From Leifsonia shinshuensis (GTDB taxonomy: Bacteria; Actinomycetota; Actinomycetes; Actinomycetales; Microbacteriaceae), in contig NZ_JAVDVK010000001.1 of assembly GCF_031456835.1 (NCBI RefSeq), positions 868,001 through 932,000 of the forward strand: a stretch of 64,000 nt of DNA, in the 5' to 3' direction. The notes beneath the pieces were generated by a model. The model ran no database searches. It was not told the DNA's origin and was given only the letters and a program-made list of their open reading frames with translations. Below are positions 34,748 to 42,029 of the stretch, in pieces; within the stretch, counting starts at the first letter, position 1; every line of letters starts with the position of its first letter. The translations under genes were made by a program, and so were the position numbers.

Positions 34748-34762
34748 TGCAACCGCGTTGCA
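34748..34762. promoter_or_regulatory. 15-bp palindrome upstream of CMD gene
   Basis: TGCAAC-CGC-GTTGCA, perfect 6-base arms, about 80 bases upstream of the CMD start within an AT-richer stretch. Likely a regulator site for the leftward gene. Confidence 0.45.
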
Positions 34763-34798
34763 CTATGCGGGCTGCCTGGGTGGCCCGGCGCCCGCGCT

Positions 34799-34900
34799 CC
34801 AGCCTCCGGGTCGCCGGAGGAGTTGTCGGCGGTGCGCGCCGGCGACACATCGGTGGTCGCAAAGGTTGATCGGTTGGCTCGGTCGCTTCAGGATGTTGAT
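34799..34900 (+). pseudogene. Serine recombinase (resolvase/invertase) remnant
   Basis: In the same frame as, and directly before, the kinase start at 34901, the sequence reads SPEELSAVRAGDTSVVAKV, then DRLARSLQDVD. This matches the resolvase segment that precedes and includes the DRLxRS arginines. The catalytic serine part and the DNA-binding tail are missing. It marks an earlier mobile-element insertion beside the dif-like site. Confidence 0.7.
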
Positions 34901-35425
34901 ATGGCTGACGTGTTGGTGCTACATGGCTCTCCGGGGTCAGGAAAGAGCACGCTCGCGCGGGCGCTCGCCCTATCCCTCGGGGCGGCCGACATGCCCTGGG
35001 GCGTCATTGACGTCGACGAGCTGAGCCTCGTGCACCCCTACCCGGGCCGGTGGTTCCCGCGGGAAAACCTTCGATCGATCTGGCCCAACTACGTCGCCGC
35101 CGTCCCCGACATCAAGTTGATAATCCCGATGGTGTTCGACGACGAAGAGGAAGTCGAGCTCATCCGGACGGCACTGCCCGGCTCGAGGTTGATCATCTGC
35201 GAGACCACCGCGCCCATCGAAATCCTGAAGGCACGGGTGACCGATCGAGAACCGACAGAGGAGCTGGCCGCGGCGCTGCGCATGTGGGTGGACGCCTACC
35301 ACAAGCGCTCGGACCATGAACGGATCCGGCACTTCCAGGTGCTCACCCATCCGGCGACCGTGGAGGAGTCCGTTCAGGAGATCCTCCACCTAGCGGGCTG
35401 GTCGGCGCAGACTGCGAACGCCTGA
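34901..35425 (+). CDS. Small P-loop kinase, family member 2
   Basis: A 174-residue protein starting MADVLVLHGSPGSGKST (Walker A). Shared features with its relatives are WGVIDVDELSLVHPYP after strand 2, ENLRSIWPNYVAAVPDIKLIIP, and a lid with LKARVTDREPTEEL. The reading frame stays open through a recombinase remnant upstream, so a longer fused product is possible, but ATG 34901 with GGATG upstream is the natural start. Foreign-looking context. Confidence 0.72.
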   Translation: MADVLVLHGSPGSGKSTLARALALSLGAADMPWGVIDVDELSLVHPYPGRWFPRENLRSIWPNYVAAVPDIKLIIPMVFDDEEEVELIRTALPGSRLIICETTAPIEILKARVTDREPTEELAAALRMWVDAYHKRSDHERIRHFQVLTHPATVEESVQEILHLAGWSAQTANA

Positions 35426-35584
35426 TCGGACGCTCGTGCTACTCCCCTTCTCACCGACACCCGCTCCTGCCCGTTGGCAAACAGGAGTCGACTCTTCACC
35501 GAGCTGAAATCATGAGCATGTACACCGTCGACGATGCGAGCGAGCCTGCATTTCTCCGGCTCCGCGTGTCCGTACGCTGACGAC

Positions 35585-36196
35585 ATGTCAAGTGGAGTGG
35601 CAGACGCCTACACGCGTCGGTCGGCGGAGTACATCGATCTGTTCGGTTCGATGACAGCAGTGCACCACGCCGACCTCCATCTGGTGTCCACGTGGGCCGA
35701 CGGGATCTCCGGTCCTGTGATCGACGCGGGGTGTGGACCGGGGCAATGGACGAACCACCTCGTCTCCCGCGGCAATGATGCGCGCGGCGTGGACCTGGTT
35801 CCCGCGTTCATATCGCGGGGACGTCGAGAGTATCCCGGGGTCCGGTTCGATGTCGGCCGGCTCGACGACTTGGACGCCGAGTCTTCCTCCGTAGCCGGAG
35901 TGCTCTCCTGGTACTCGCTGATCCACTGCGAACCGCACGACATCCAGATGCCACTGCGAGAGTTCAGCCGTGTCCTGCGGCCCGGTGGTGGGCTCCTGGT
36001 CGGATTCTTCACCTGGCCCACCTTGGAGAGGTTCCCGCACGCCGTGATCGACGCATATCGCTGGCCGGTGACCCGACTCGCCTCGGAGGTGGAGGCCGCA
36101 GGGTTCGAAATCGTTGAGACGTATGAGCGGGTAGAGGCGGGCGCTCGCCCGCAAGGAGCGATCCTCGCCCGGCGGCTGCCGGATTTGAAGCAATAG
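35585..36196 (+). CDS. Class I SAM-dependent methyltransferase
   Basis: A 203-residue methyltransferase: AYTRRSAEYIDLFGSM start, motif I VIDAGCGPGQWTNHL (about residues 46-60), GVDLVPAFI, and motif IV GVLSWYSLIHCEPHDI with LREFSRVLRPGGGLLVGFF. Typical of small methyltransferases found in accessory islands. No adjacent biosynthetic gene reveals the substrate. Confidence 0.82.
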   Translation: MSSGVADAYTRRSAEYIDLFGSMTAVHHADLHLVSTWADGISGPVIDAGCGPGQWTNHLVSRGNDARGVDLVPAFISRGRREYPGVRFDVGRLDDLDAESSSVAGVLSWYSLIHCEPHDIQMPLREFSRVLRPGGGLLVGFFTWPTLERFPHAVIDAYRWPVTRLASEVEAAGFEIVETYERVEAGARPQGAILARRLPDLKQ

Positions 36197-36262
36197 TTCC
36201 CGCCTGACGTGCGGAGCGCGTGCCGGTGGAGTGCCCTGCCCACCGCTCACTAGTATCAACAC

Positions 36263-37090
36263 ATGATCCACGGGGGGATGAAGGCGGCCACGGTCGCGAT
36301 CGGCGCTGCGACCGTGCTCGCACTGGTCTCGGGATGCACGCTGCTGAACGCTCCGGCGCACCCGGCGGCGACGACATCGACGGCGAGTCCCGACCCGGAT
36401 CCGGTGCCGATCGCGCAGCAGCTCCCGAACCTGCTGGTAGCCGGCCAGACCATCGGCACCGGCCAGCTCAGGGTGATCGAGCACGAGCCGATCCCCGGTA
36501 CGGTCACCGACCATCCCCTGACCGGCGCGGTGCGCATCGTGGTCGGCGAGGACCGCGTCCTCGAGGTGCACATCGCGCCGGACGACCCCTCCACGGTGAA
36601 CCTCGGAGACATCATGCTGACCATGACCGGGAAGCGGCACGACGGCAAACCCGAGAACATCCAGGACGAGAACTACTACGGCCTCGTGGCCGGCCCGTCG
36701 AGCACCGCCGGCGACCTCGTCATGAGGATGCCGCTCGACTCCCCTGCCGCCGGCGACCCGACCTTCCTGCACTCGCTGGAGGAGTCACCGCCCGGCGACG
36801 CGCGGGTGTTCGCCGTCGCGACCATCGACTGGACGCTGCCCCCGGCCTACCCGAACCTCGCGCCGGTGGACCACGGCTCAGTGGCGAACGCCCGCGGCCG
36901 GACCGTCCTCGATGGCGAAACCCTCGCCTACTACGTGCCCGGCCAGGGCGACACGATCTACCAGGTGTCCCGCCGCTTCGGCCTCACCGAGGCGCAGCTG
37001 GTGTGGCTCAACCCGGAGCTGCTGATCGGTTCGCCGCAGCCCTATCTGAAGTACGGGATCGGCGTCAACCTGGATCCCGGTCGGCGCTGA
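36263..37090 (+). CDS. Secreted LysM-domain lipoprotein
   Basis: A 275-residue protein with signal peptide and lipobox (LVSGC, cysteine about residue 25). A low-complexity Pro/Ala/Thr linker follows, then a beta-rich middle (about 60-200) and a C-terminal LysM-like motif (YYVPGQGDTIYQVSRRFG, LVWLNPELL, about 225-272), which would bind peptidoglycan. A second ATG five codons in is an alternative start, since neither has a good ribosome site. Likely an envelope-attached protein of unknown role. Confidence 0.78.
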   Translation: MIHGGMKAATVAIGAATVLALVSGCTLLNAPAHPAATTSTASPDPDPVPIAQQLPNLLVAGQTIGTGQLRVIEHEPIPGTVTDHPLTGAVRIVVGEDRVLEVHIAPDDPSTVNLGDIMLTMTGKRHDGKPENIQDENYYGLVAGPSSTAGDLVMRMPLDSPAAGDPTFLHSLEESPPGDARVFAVATIDWTLPPAYPNLAPVDHGSVANARGRTVLDGETLAYYVPGQGDTIYQVSRRFGLTEAQLVWLNPELLIGSPQPYLKYGIGVNLDPGRR

Positions 37091-37133
37091 GCCCTTCGGC
37101 TCGCACGCAGAAGCGTCGTGTCGGGCATCGGCG

Positions 37134-37682
37134 TCAGACGGAGCGATCCTGCGCACGAGACCACCCGGTCAAGCCAACGATCTCGCGGGCGATCTGGTTG
37201 ACCGTCCGTCCATCAGTGTCCACGCGATGGATGGCGGGTTCGGCCTCTGCAGCAAGCTTTCGTGCAGCAGCAGCGCTGCGCTGCACGTGTTCCTCGAAAG
37301 CAGAACCGATTTCGCGCAGTGCGAGTCGGGATCGCGTCGCCTCGTCGCTCGCAGTCAGCAGCACGCCCACGCTCCGGACCGTGCCTCCGAGTGCGGCGAT
37401 CAGCGGCTTAATTTGCAGGATGCTGACAGTGTTCGTGTAGATGAGCCGCCGGTACCCCGCGTCGCGGTAGTTCTTCCACATCGCCGCCAGGTTCTGCTCG
37501 GCCAGGTCGACGCCTCCGCGCCAGGGCTCCGGGTATGCCTGATCGAGGTTGTCGCCCTCGATCAGTGCGTGCTGGACCTTTGCGGACGCAAGCAGGTGAG
37601 ACGCCTCGGCCGCGACGGTCGATTTCCCCACGCCAGCCCGGCCGCCGATGAAAAGCACTTCGGTGGGCGCGTCAGCATTCAC
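37134..37682 (-). CDS. Small P-loop kinase, family member 3
   Basis: A 182-residue protein from GTG 37682: Walker A GGRAGVGKST, ALIEGDNLDQAYPEPW after strand 2, EQNLAAMWKNYRDAGYRRLIY, and a lid (SDEATRSRLALREIGS). The second motif (N-L-x-x-x-W-x-N-Y) is shared with the kinase at 34901. It is divergent from the 2H phosphoesterase gene, 89 bases apart, hinting at joint control. Confidence 0.72.
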   Translation of the reverse strand: MNADAPTEVLFIGGRAGVGKSTVAAEASHLLASAKVQHALIEGDNLDQAYPEPWRGGVDLAEQNLAAMWKNYRDAGYRRLIYTNTVSILQIKPLIAALGGTVRSVGVLLTASDEATRSRLALREIGSAFEEHVQRSAAAARKLAAEAEPAIHRVDTDGRTVNQIAREIVGLTGWSRAQDRSV

Positions 37683-37771
37683 ACCTCAAGCGTGGCACAC
37701 GCCCCGTAACACGGCACATCCGGGCATGGCGGCCCGATACGGTCGATTGACTGAGCGGATGGAGGGCCCCG

Positions 37772-38389
37772 TTGGCGCGTGCATTCATGACCGATCCGGG
37801 ATTACTGGCTTCTCTTGAGGGCCAGCAATACCTCGTGCTGAGGCCAACCGGTCCCGTGGGTGAGTTCTACCGGGCCGAGCAAACGTCGTTGAAGTCGCGG
37901 CTGCCGGAGGCGATTGCTCATCCACATACAGGACACGTGACGCTGCGCGGATTCTCTGAGCCGACGCGCGTCCACGAGCTGAAGGACACGATTACGGCAT
38001 GGGCAAGACAGCAAGCGCCGATCGAGGTCCGCGTCGAGGCTGTCGATGGATTTCCGACGCCGTTCCGGATCCTGATCGCGCGGCTCCACCGAACCGCGTC
38101 ACTGGTCGACGCGTACGGGAGCCCCACTTCGGTGTTGAACGCCACTGACCTCCAGCGCATTGGTGAGCTCCCACTCGACCAGTGGACTTTCCATATGTCA
38201 CTCGCATACTGCAACGCGTTGAGCAGTGACGACTGGCAGGAGACATACGCGAATAACTCGCGAGAAGTCGTCGAGCGTCCGAGCGAACTGCTCACCGAGG
38301 CGGAATTCGTCTGGTACCAGAACGGCTCCGAGCACACCGAAAGGATCGCTCTGGGATCGCGGCCGACAGGCCTCCACCGCCCGACGTAA
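37772..38389 (+). CDS. 2H phosphoesterase (2'-5' RNA ligase family)
   Basis: A 205-residue protein with the two H-x-[TS]-x motifs that define the 2H superfamily: HVTL (in HPHTGHVTLRGF, about residue 55) and HMSL (in WTFHMSLAYC, about 140). These enzymes join or cut 2',5' phosphodiester bonds or hydrolyse cyclic phosphates. The start is TTG 37772 behind GGATGGAGGG; ATG 37787 is possible. With the divergent P-loop kinase it makes a pair reminiscent of RNA end-processing enzymes, an inference only. Confidence 0.8.
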   Translation: MARAFMTDPGLLASLEGQQYLVLRPTGPVGEFYRAEQTSLKSRLPEAIAHPHTGHVTLRGFSEPTRVHELKDTITAWARQQAPIEVRVEAVDGFPTPFRILIARLHRTASLVDAYGSPTSVLNATDLQRIGELPLDQWTFHMSLAYCNALSSDDWQETYANNSREVVERPSELLTEAEFVWYQNGSEHTERIALGSRPTGLHRPT

Positions 38390-38431
38390 GCCCTCCAGAC
38401 ACACGCCCCAAGGAACCAGGATGATGGCGGT

Positions 38432-38935
38432 ATGCCCGTAGATCGTTCCCGCATCCGCGTCAAGGCGATGCTCGTCGCGCTGAGTGCTGACGGCTCACGC
38501 CACCTCGTCAGCAGCAATCCGCCCACGAGCGAGAATCCGCTCGGATACCACCGGCTCGTCGGCGGTGGGGTCGACCTCGGCGAGACGCACCGTGCGGCGA
38601 TCGTCCGCGAGGTGGACGAAGAACTCGGCGCCGCGATCCTCGGTCTGACGTATCTCGGCATGATCGAGAACATCTTCCGCTTCAACGGTGAACTCGGCCA
38701 CGAGATCGTCGCCTTGTACGCAGGCATCCTGGATCCCGAACCGGCAGCCGAAGGCGGAACTCTCACGGAGTCGGACGGCTCAGTGGCCCCGGTCGTATGG
38801 CGACCGGTCGACGACGCAGACGTGGATGTGCCGCTCTATCCGCGCGAGGCGAACGAATGGATTCGTGACGCCGTCGCACGGTCGGGCGATCTCCTTCGCC
38901 TCACCAGCTCATCGCCCTGCCAGTGCAGAAGGTAG
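38432..38935 (+). CDS. Nudix hydrolase
   Basis: A 167-residue protein with a full Nudix box: GGGVDLGE, seven residues, then REVDEELGA (about residues 46-69). Nudix enzymes hydrolyse nucleoside diphosphates linked to another moiety. The last about 15 residues (SSSPCQCRR) run into a leftward aldo/keto-reductase remnant and do not look family-like, so the original 3' end may have been replaced. Confidence 0.85.
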   Translation: MPVDRSRIRVKAMLVALSADGSRHLVSSNPPTSENPLGYHRLVGGGVDLGETHRAAIVREVDEELGAAILGLTYLGMIENIFRFNGELGHEIVALYAGILDPEPAAEGGTLTESDGSVAPVVWRPVDDADVDVPLYPREANEWIRDAVARSGDLLRLTSSSPCQCRR

Positions 38936-38990
38936 AGGTCGAGTTGGTCGGTGCCCAGCCCGCTCAGACTCGCGCGGGATGACTCCCCTA
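38903..38990 (-). pseudogene. Aldo/keto reductase remnant
   Basis: On the minus strand this stretch encodes SSRASLSGLGTDQLDLYLL followed by HWQGDEL, matching the conserved core of aldo/keto reductases (S-L-x-x-L-G-T-D-x-x-D-L-Y-L-L-H-W). The rest of the enzyme is absent on both sides. It overlaps the 3' end of the Nudix gene. Confidence 0.7.
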
Positions 38991-39029
38991 TCCGTCGGCG
39001 CCTCGACCCCGGCCGGTAGCACCTTGCGT

Positions 39030-39788
39030 TCACTGCAGGAGCTCGCCGAGCCGGTCGAGCTGCTGACTCCAGCCGGGCTCCAGCCCTGCGAGCATCGGCG
39101 CCGCGGCGGCGTCGGCACCCTCCGCCGCTATGCGCACGCGTAGGGCGACGCTCTCGTCCGAGGGCTCGAGCGTGGCGTCCACGACGACCTCGAAGAACGG
39201 CCGCCCGGTGGCGTCGAGCGGCGACAGGTCGAAGACGATCCGGCGCCCCGGCTCGACAAACCGGACGACTCCGGCCGACGTGTACTCCGTTCCGTCGCCC
39301 TCCCGCAGCACAAGTTCGACCGCCGCGCCGACCTCGGCCGCGACGGAGCAGCGGACGACGTCGAAATGCCGCGGAGCCCACCAGCGCGCAGCCTGGGCAG
39401 GGTCCGTCCAGGCCCGCCACACCGCCTCAGGCGATGCCAGGAGGGTGCGCTCGAACAGGATGTCCACTGCCGTCCCGGCGGCGCGCACGGCGTCGGCATA
39501 CTGCTGCAGCACTTCGTCGTCCTCTGTGGAGGAAGCCAGGCCGCTCAGCCAGTCGGCCAGTTCCCGCACGGCGTCGCGGTCGACCCGCGCCAGGCGGCGG
39601 CGGCCGATCCGCTCGACCGTGATGATGCCCGCCGCTTCGAGCAGCTGCAGATGCTTGGTGGTCTGCGGCTGCAGTGCGCCGACCGCGGCGGCCACCTCCC
39701 CCACCGTGCGCGGGCCCGAGGCGAGCAGGCTCAGGATGCGGAACCTGGTCGGCTCCCCCATCGCCACGAGCGCCTTCTGAACGTCCAT
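39030..39788 (-). CDS. ArsR-type regulator fused to an SRPBCC (AHSA1) domain
   Basis: A 252-residue fusion. Residues 1-90 are an ArsR winged helix (KALVAMGEPTRFRILSLLASG, LQPQTTKHLQLLEAAGIITVERIGRRR). Residues 105-250 are an AHSA1-like SRPBCC domain (LFERTLLASPEAVWRAWTDPAQAARWWAPRHF), which has a hydrophobic ligand pocket. The fusion implies ligand-controlled DNA binding. It is divergent from another SRPBCC gene (39872), with an inverted-repeat operator between. Confidence 0.88.
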   Translation of the reverse strand: MDVQKALVAMGEPTRFRILSLLASGPRTVGEVAAAVGALQPQTTKHLQLLEAAGIITVERIGRRRLARVDRDAVRELADWLSGLASSTEDDEVLQQYADAVRAAGTAVDILFERTLLASPEAVWRAWTDPAQAARWWAPRHFDVVRCSVAAEVGAAVELVLREGDGTEYTSAGVVRFVEPGRRIVFDLSPLDATGRPFFEVVVDATLEPSDESVALRVRIAAEGADAAAAPMLAGLEPGWSQQLDRLGELLQ

Positions 39789-39799
39789 TCGACTCCCTC

Positions 39800-39827
39800 T
39801 TGACACATTCGTCACAACGAATATATT
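39800..39827 (+). promoter_or_regulatory. Strong promoter with operator in its spacer
   Basis: TTGACA (39800-39805), a 16-base spacer and TATATT (39822-39827). The spacer contains a perfect inverted repeat ATTCGT-CACA-ACGAAT (39807-39822), the expected place for repression by the ArsR-SRPBCC fusion. It drives the SRPBCC gene at 39872 and lies about 12 bases before the regulator's own start. Confidence 0.75.
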
Positions 39828-39871
39828 GTCTGGCCTGTAAAGCCGCAATCCACGTCAGAGAGGACAGCACC

Positions 39872-40336
39872 ATGAAGACCATCGAGCGCACCATCGCTGC
39901 GTCACCCGAGACCGTATGGCAGCTCTGGACCACGGCCGACGGCATCTCCCGCTGGTGGGCGCCAGACGGCTTCCGCACGGAGGTCGACCGCATCGACCTC
40001 CGCCCGGATGGAGAGCTTGTCTACACGATGACCGCGGTGGACCCGGCGCAGGTCGCCTTCCTCGAGCAGAACGGGTTGCCGCTCAGCACACAGGCGCGGA
40101 AGGTGTTCACCGAACTCCGTGAGCCCAGCCGGATCGCCTACCGATCCGTGATCGACTTCGTGCCCGACCACGAGCCCTACGAGCAGCTCACGGTCGTGGA
40201 CCTCGAGCCGGCAGGCGAGGGCACGCGCGTGGTCATGCAGGTCGAGGAGCTGCACGACGACGTCTGGACCGAGCGGCTGCTCGCCGGACGCGCCAACGAG
40301 CTGGACAACTTGGAGCAGCTCGTCTCTGCGCGGTGA
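39872..40336 (+). CDS. SRPBCC (AHSA1/START-like) protein
   Basis: A 154-residue SRPBCC-fold protein: RTIAASPETVWQLWTTADGISRWWAPDGF, LDLRP-like DLRPDGELVYTM, and VVMQVEELHDDVW with a C-terminal helix. It resembles the C-terminal half of its divergent regulator, so both may bind the same kind of ligand. AHSA1-like proteins in bacteria have mostly unknown functions. Confidence 0.85.
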   Translation: MKTIERTIAASPETVWQLWTTADGISRWWAPDGFRTEVDRIDLRPDGELVYTMTAVDPAQVAFLEQNGLPLSTQARKVFTELREPSRIAYRSVIDFVPDHEPYEQLTVVDLEPAGEGTRVVMQVEELHDDVWTERLLAGRANELDNLEQLVSAR

Positions 40337-40365
40337 ATCCGTCTGCCGCGCATCTGCTGCCGCGC

Positions 40366-41133
40366 CTAGCCCTCTGCCGAGGGCGCCGCGTGCCGTCCGC
40401 GCGGGCGTGACGCGCCGGCGCCCAGGCGTCCGTCATGCAGTTCCAGCACCCGGTCGGCGCGCGCCATCAGCAGCGGATCGTGCGTCGTCACCACGGCGGC
40501 GATCCCCTGGCCGTGCACGAGGTCGACCAGCAGGTCCATGATCGCGCGCCCGGTCATGCTGTCCAGCTGACCGGTCGGCTCGTCGGCGAACAGGATGCGC
40601 GGCTCCCCCGCCAACGCGCGCGCGATTCCGACGCGCTGCTGCTGGCCGCCGGAGAGCTCGGTCGGCCGCTGCCGCGCATGGCCGGACAGTCCGACGCTGT
40701 CGAGCAGCGCATCCACCCGGGCATCCCGCTCGGCCGGGGCGACGCCGAGCAGGCGGAGGGGCAGCTCGACGTTCTCGGCCGCCGAGAGCACGGGCACCAG
40801 CCCGAACGACTGGAAGACGAAACCGGTGCTGCCTCGCCGCAGCTCGACCAGCTGAGCCTCGGACGCGGTGGAGAGGTCGACGCCGTCGAGGACCACTCGC
40901 CCGCCGCTCGCGCGGTCCAGACCGCTGAGCACGTTCAGGAGAGTCGTCTTGCCCGACCCCGACGGACCCTTCACCACGACGAGCTCGCCCGGACGGACGG
41001 TCAGGCTCGCTTCCGCGAGCGCGGTCACCCGGCCCGCCGCGGTGTCGAAGGTACGGGATACGCCCTCCGCCATGAGCAGCGGGACGTCCGTCCGGTCGGA
41101 CGTCCCGTCCGCGCGGGTCTCCGCGATCGTCAC
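40366..41133 (-). CDS. ABC ATP-binding protein (MacB/LolD type), second ATPase of operon
   Basis: A 255-residue ATPase with Walker A GPSGSGKTT, signature LSGGQQQRVGIARAL, Walker B ILFADEPTG and VVTTHD. This is the MacB/LolD family used with FtsX-type permeases. It starts at GTG 41133, overlapping the previous ATPase stop (GTGA), and is the last gene of the four-gene operon. The last about 20 residues are Arg/Gly-rich. Confidence 0.9.
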   Translation of the reverse strand: MTIAETRADGTSDRTDVPLLMAEGVSRTFDTAAGRVTALAEASLTVRPGELVVVKGPSGSGKTTLLNVLSGLDRASGGRVVLDGVDLSTASEAQLVELRRGSTGFVFQSFGLVPVLSAAENVELPLRLLGVAPAERDARVDALLDSVGLSGHARQRPTELSGGQQQRVGIARALAGEPRILFADEPTGQLDSMTGRAIMDLLVDLVHGQGIAAVVTTHDPLLMARADRVLELHDGRLGAGASRPRGRHAAPSAEG

Positions 41134-42029
41134 GGGCGCTCCTCCTCGTCTGCGACGTGCGGCCAGACGCCCACGTGGTCCTGCTCCAGCGCCAGGCGGA
41201 CGCGGTCGCGCATCCCGAGGGTGCTGAGGTACTCCTGCGGGAGCTGCAGCCGCCCCACCCGGTCGAGCACTGCGAACTCCTCGGCGACCGTGTGCTCGTG
41301 GCCCTCCTCGTTGACGCCCGTGCGCCGGAGCACCTCGGTCGCCGTGCGGCCGTCGCGGATCTGGACGGTGCGCGCCACGTGCTCCGAGACGGTGGGGTCG
41401 TGCGTGACGATGAGCGTGGTGACGCCGAGCTCGCGGTTCACCCCGCGCATCGCCTCCAGCACCTCGGCGCTGGTCGCCTCATCCAGCTCGCCCGTCGGCT
41501 CGTCGGCGAGCAGCACGCGCGGCTCGTTGGCCAGAGCGACCGCGATCGCCACACGCTGCTGCTCGCCTCCCGACATCTCCGTGGGGCGACGGTCGGCGCA
41601 GTGCCCGACCTCGAGCAGCTCCAGAAGCTCGGTCGCGCGCCGGTCGCGGTCGCCGGTGCCGGCGACGGACATCGCGAGGGCCAGGTTCTCACGCGCGGTC
41701 AGATAGCCGAGGAGGTTGCGGGAGGTCTGCTGCCAGACGAAACCGACCGTGCGGCGCCGGTAGTCGACGCGCTCGCGACTGCGCAGCGCCAGGAGGTCGC
41801 GCCCGGCCACGGTGACCGTGCCGGCCGTCGGCTTGTCGAGGCCGGAGAGGATGCCGAGCAGCGTCGACTTACCGGAGCCGGACGCCCCGACGATGGCGAC
41901 CAGACCGCCGCTCTCGACACGCAGGGTGAGCCCCTGCAGCGCCTGCACCTCGATGCCGTCGGCCGTGAAGATGCGAACCAGGTCGGTGCAGTCGATGGCT
42001 GCGTCGGCGGGGGCGGTCACGGTGGTCAT
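41130..42029 (-). CDS. ABC ATP-binding protein with C-terminal AbrB-like domain
   Basis: A 299-residue protein. Residues about 12-230 are a MacB/LolD-type ATPase: Walker A GASGSGKST, signature MSGGEQQRVAIAVAL, Walker B VLLADEPTG, VTHDPTV. The C-terminal about 65 residues are extra: FAVLDRVGRLQLPQEYL, then GMRDRVRLALEQDHVGVWP resembles the SpoVT-AbrB swapped-hairpin fold (vDrvGRlqLP). It could mediate dimerisation or a regulatory contact. It overlaps both neighbours by four bases. Confidence 0.9.
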   Translation of the reverse strand: MTTVTAPADAAIDCTDLVRIFTADGIEVQALQGLTLRVESGGLVAIVGASGSGKSTLLGILSGLDKPTAGTVTVAGRDLLALRSRERVDYRRRTVGFVWQQTSRNLLGYLTARENLALAMSVAGTGDRDRRATELLELLEVGHCADRRPTEMSGGEQQRVAIAVALANEPRVLLADEPTGELDEATSAEVLEAMRGVNRELGVTTLIVTHDPTVSEHVARTVQIRDGRTATEVLRRTGVNEEGHEHTVAEEFAVLDRVGRLQLPQEYLSTLGMRDRVRLALEQDHVGVWPHVADEEERP

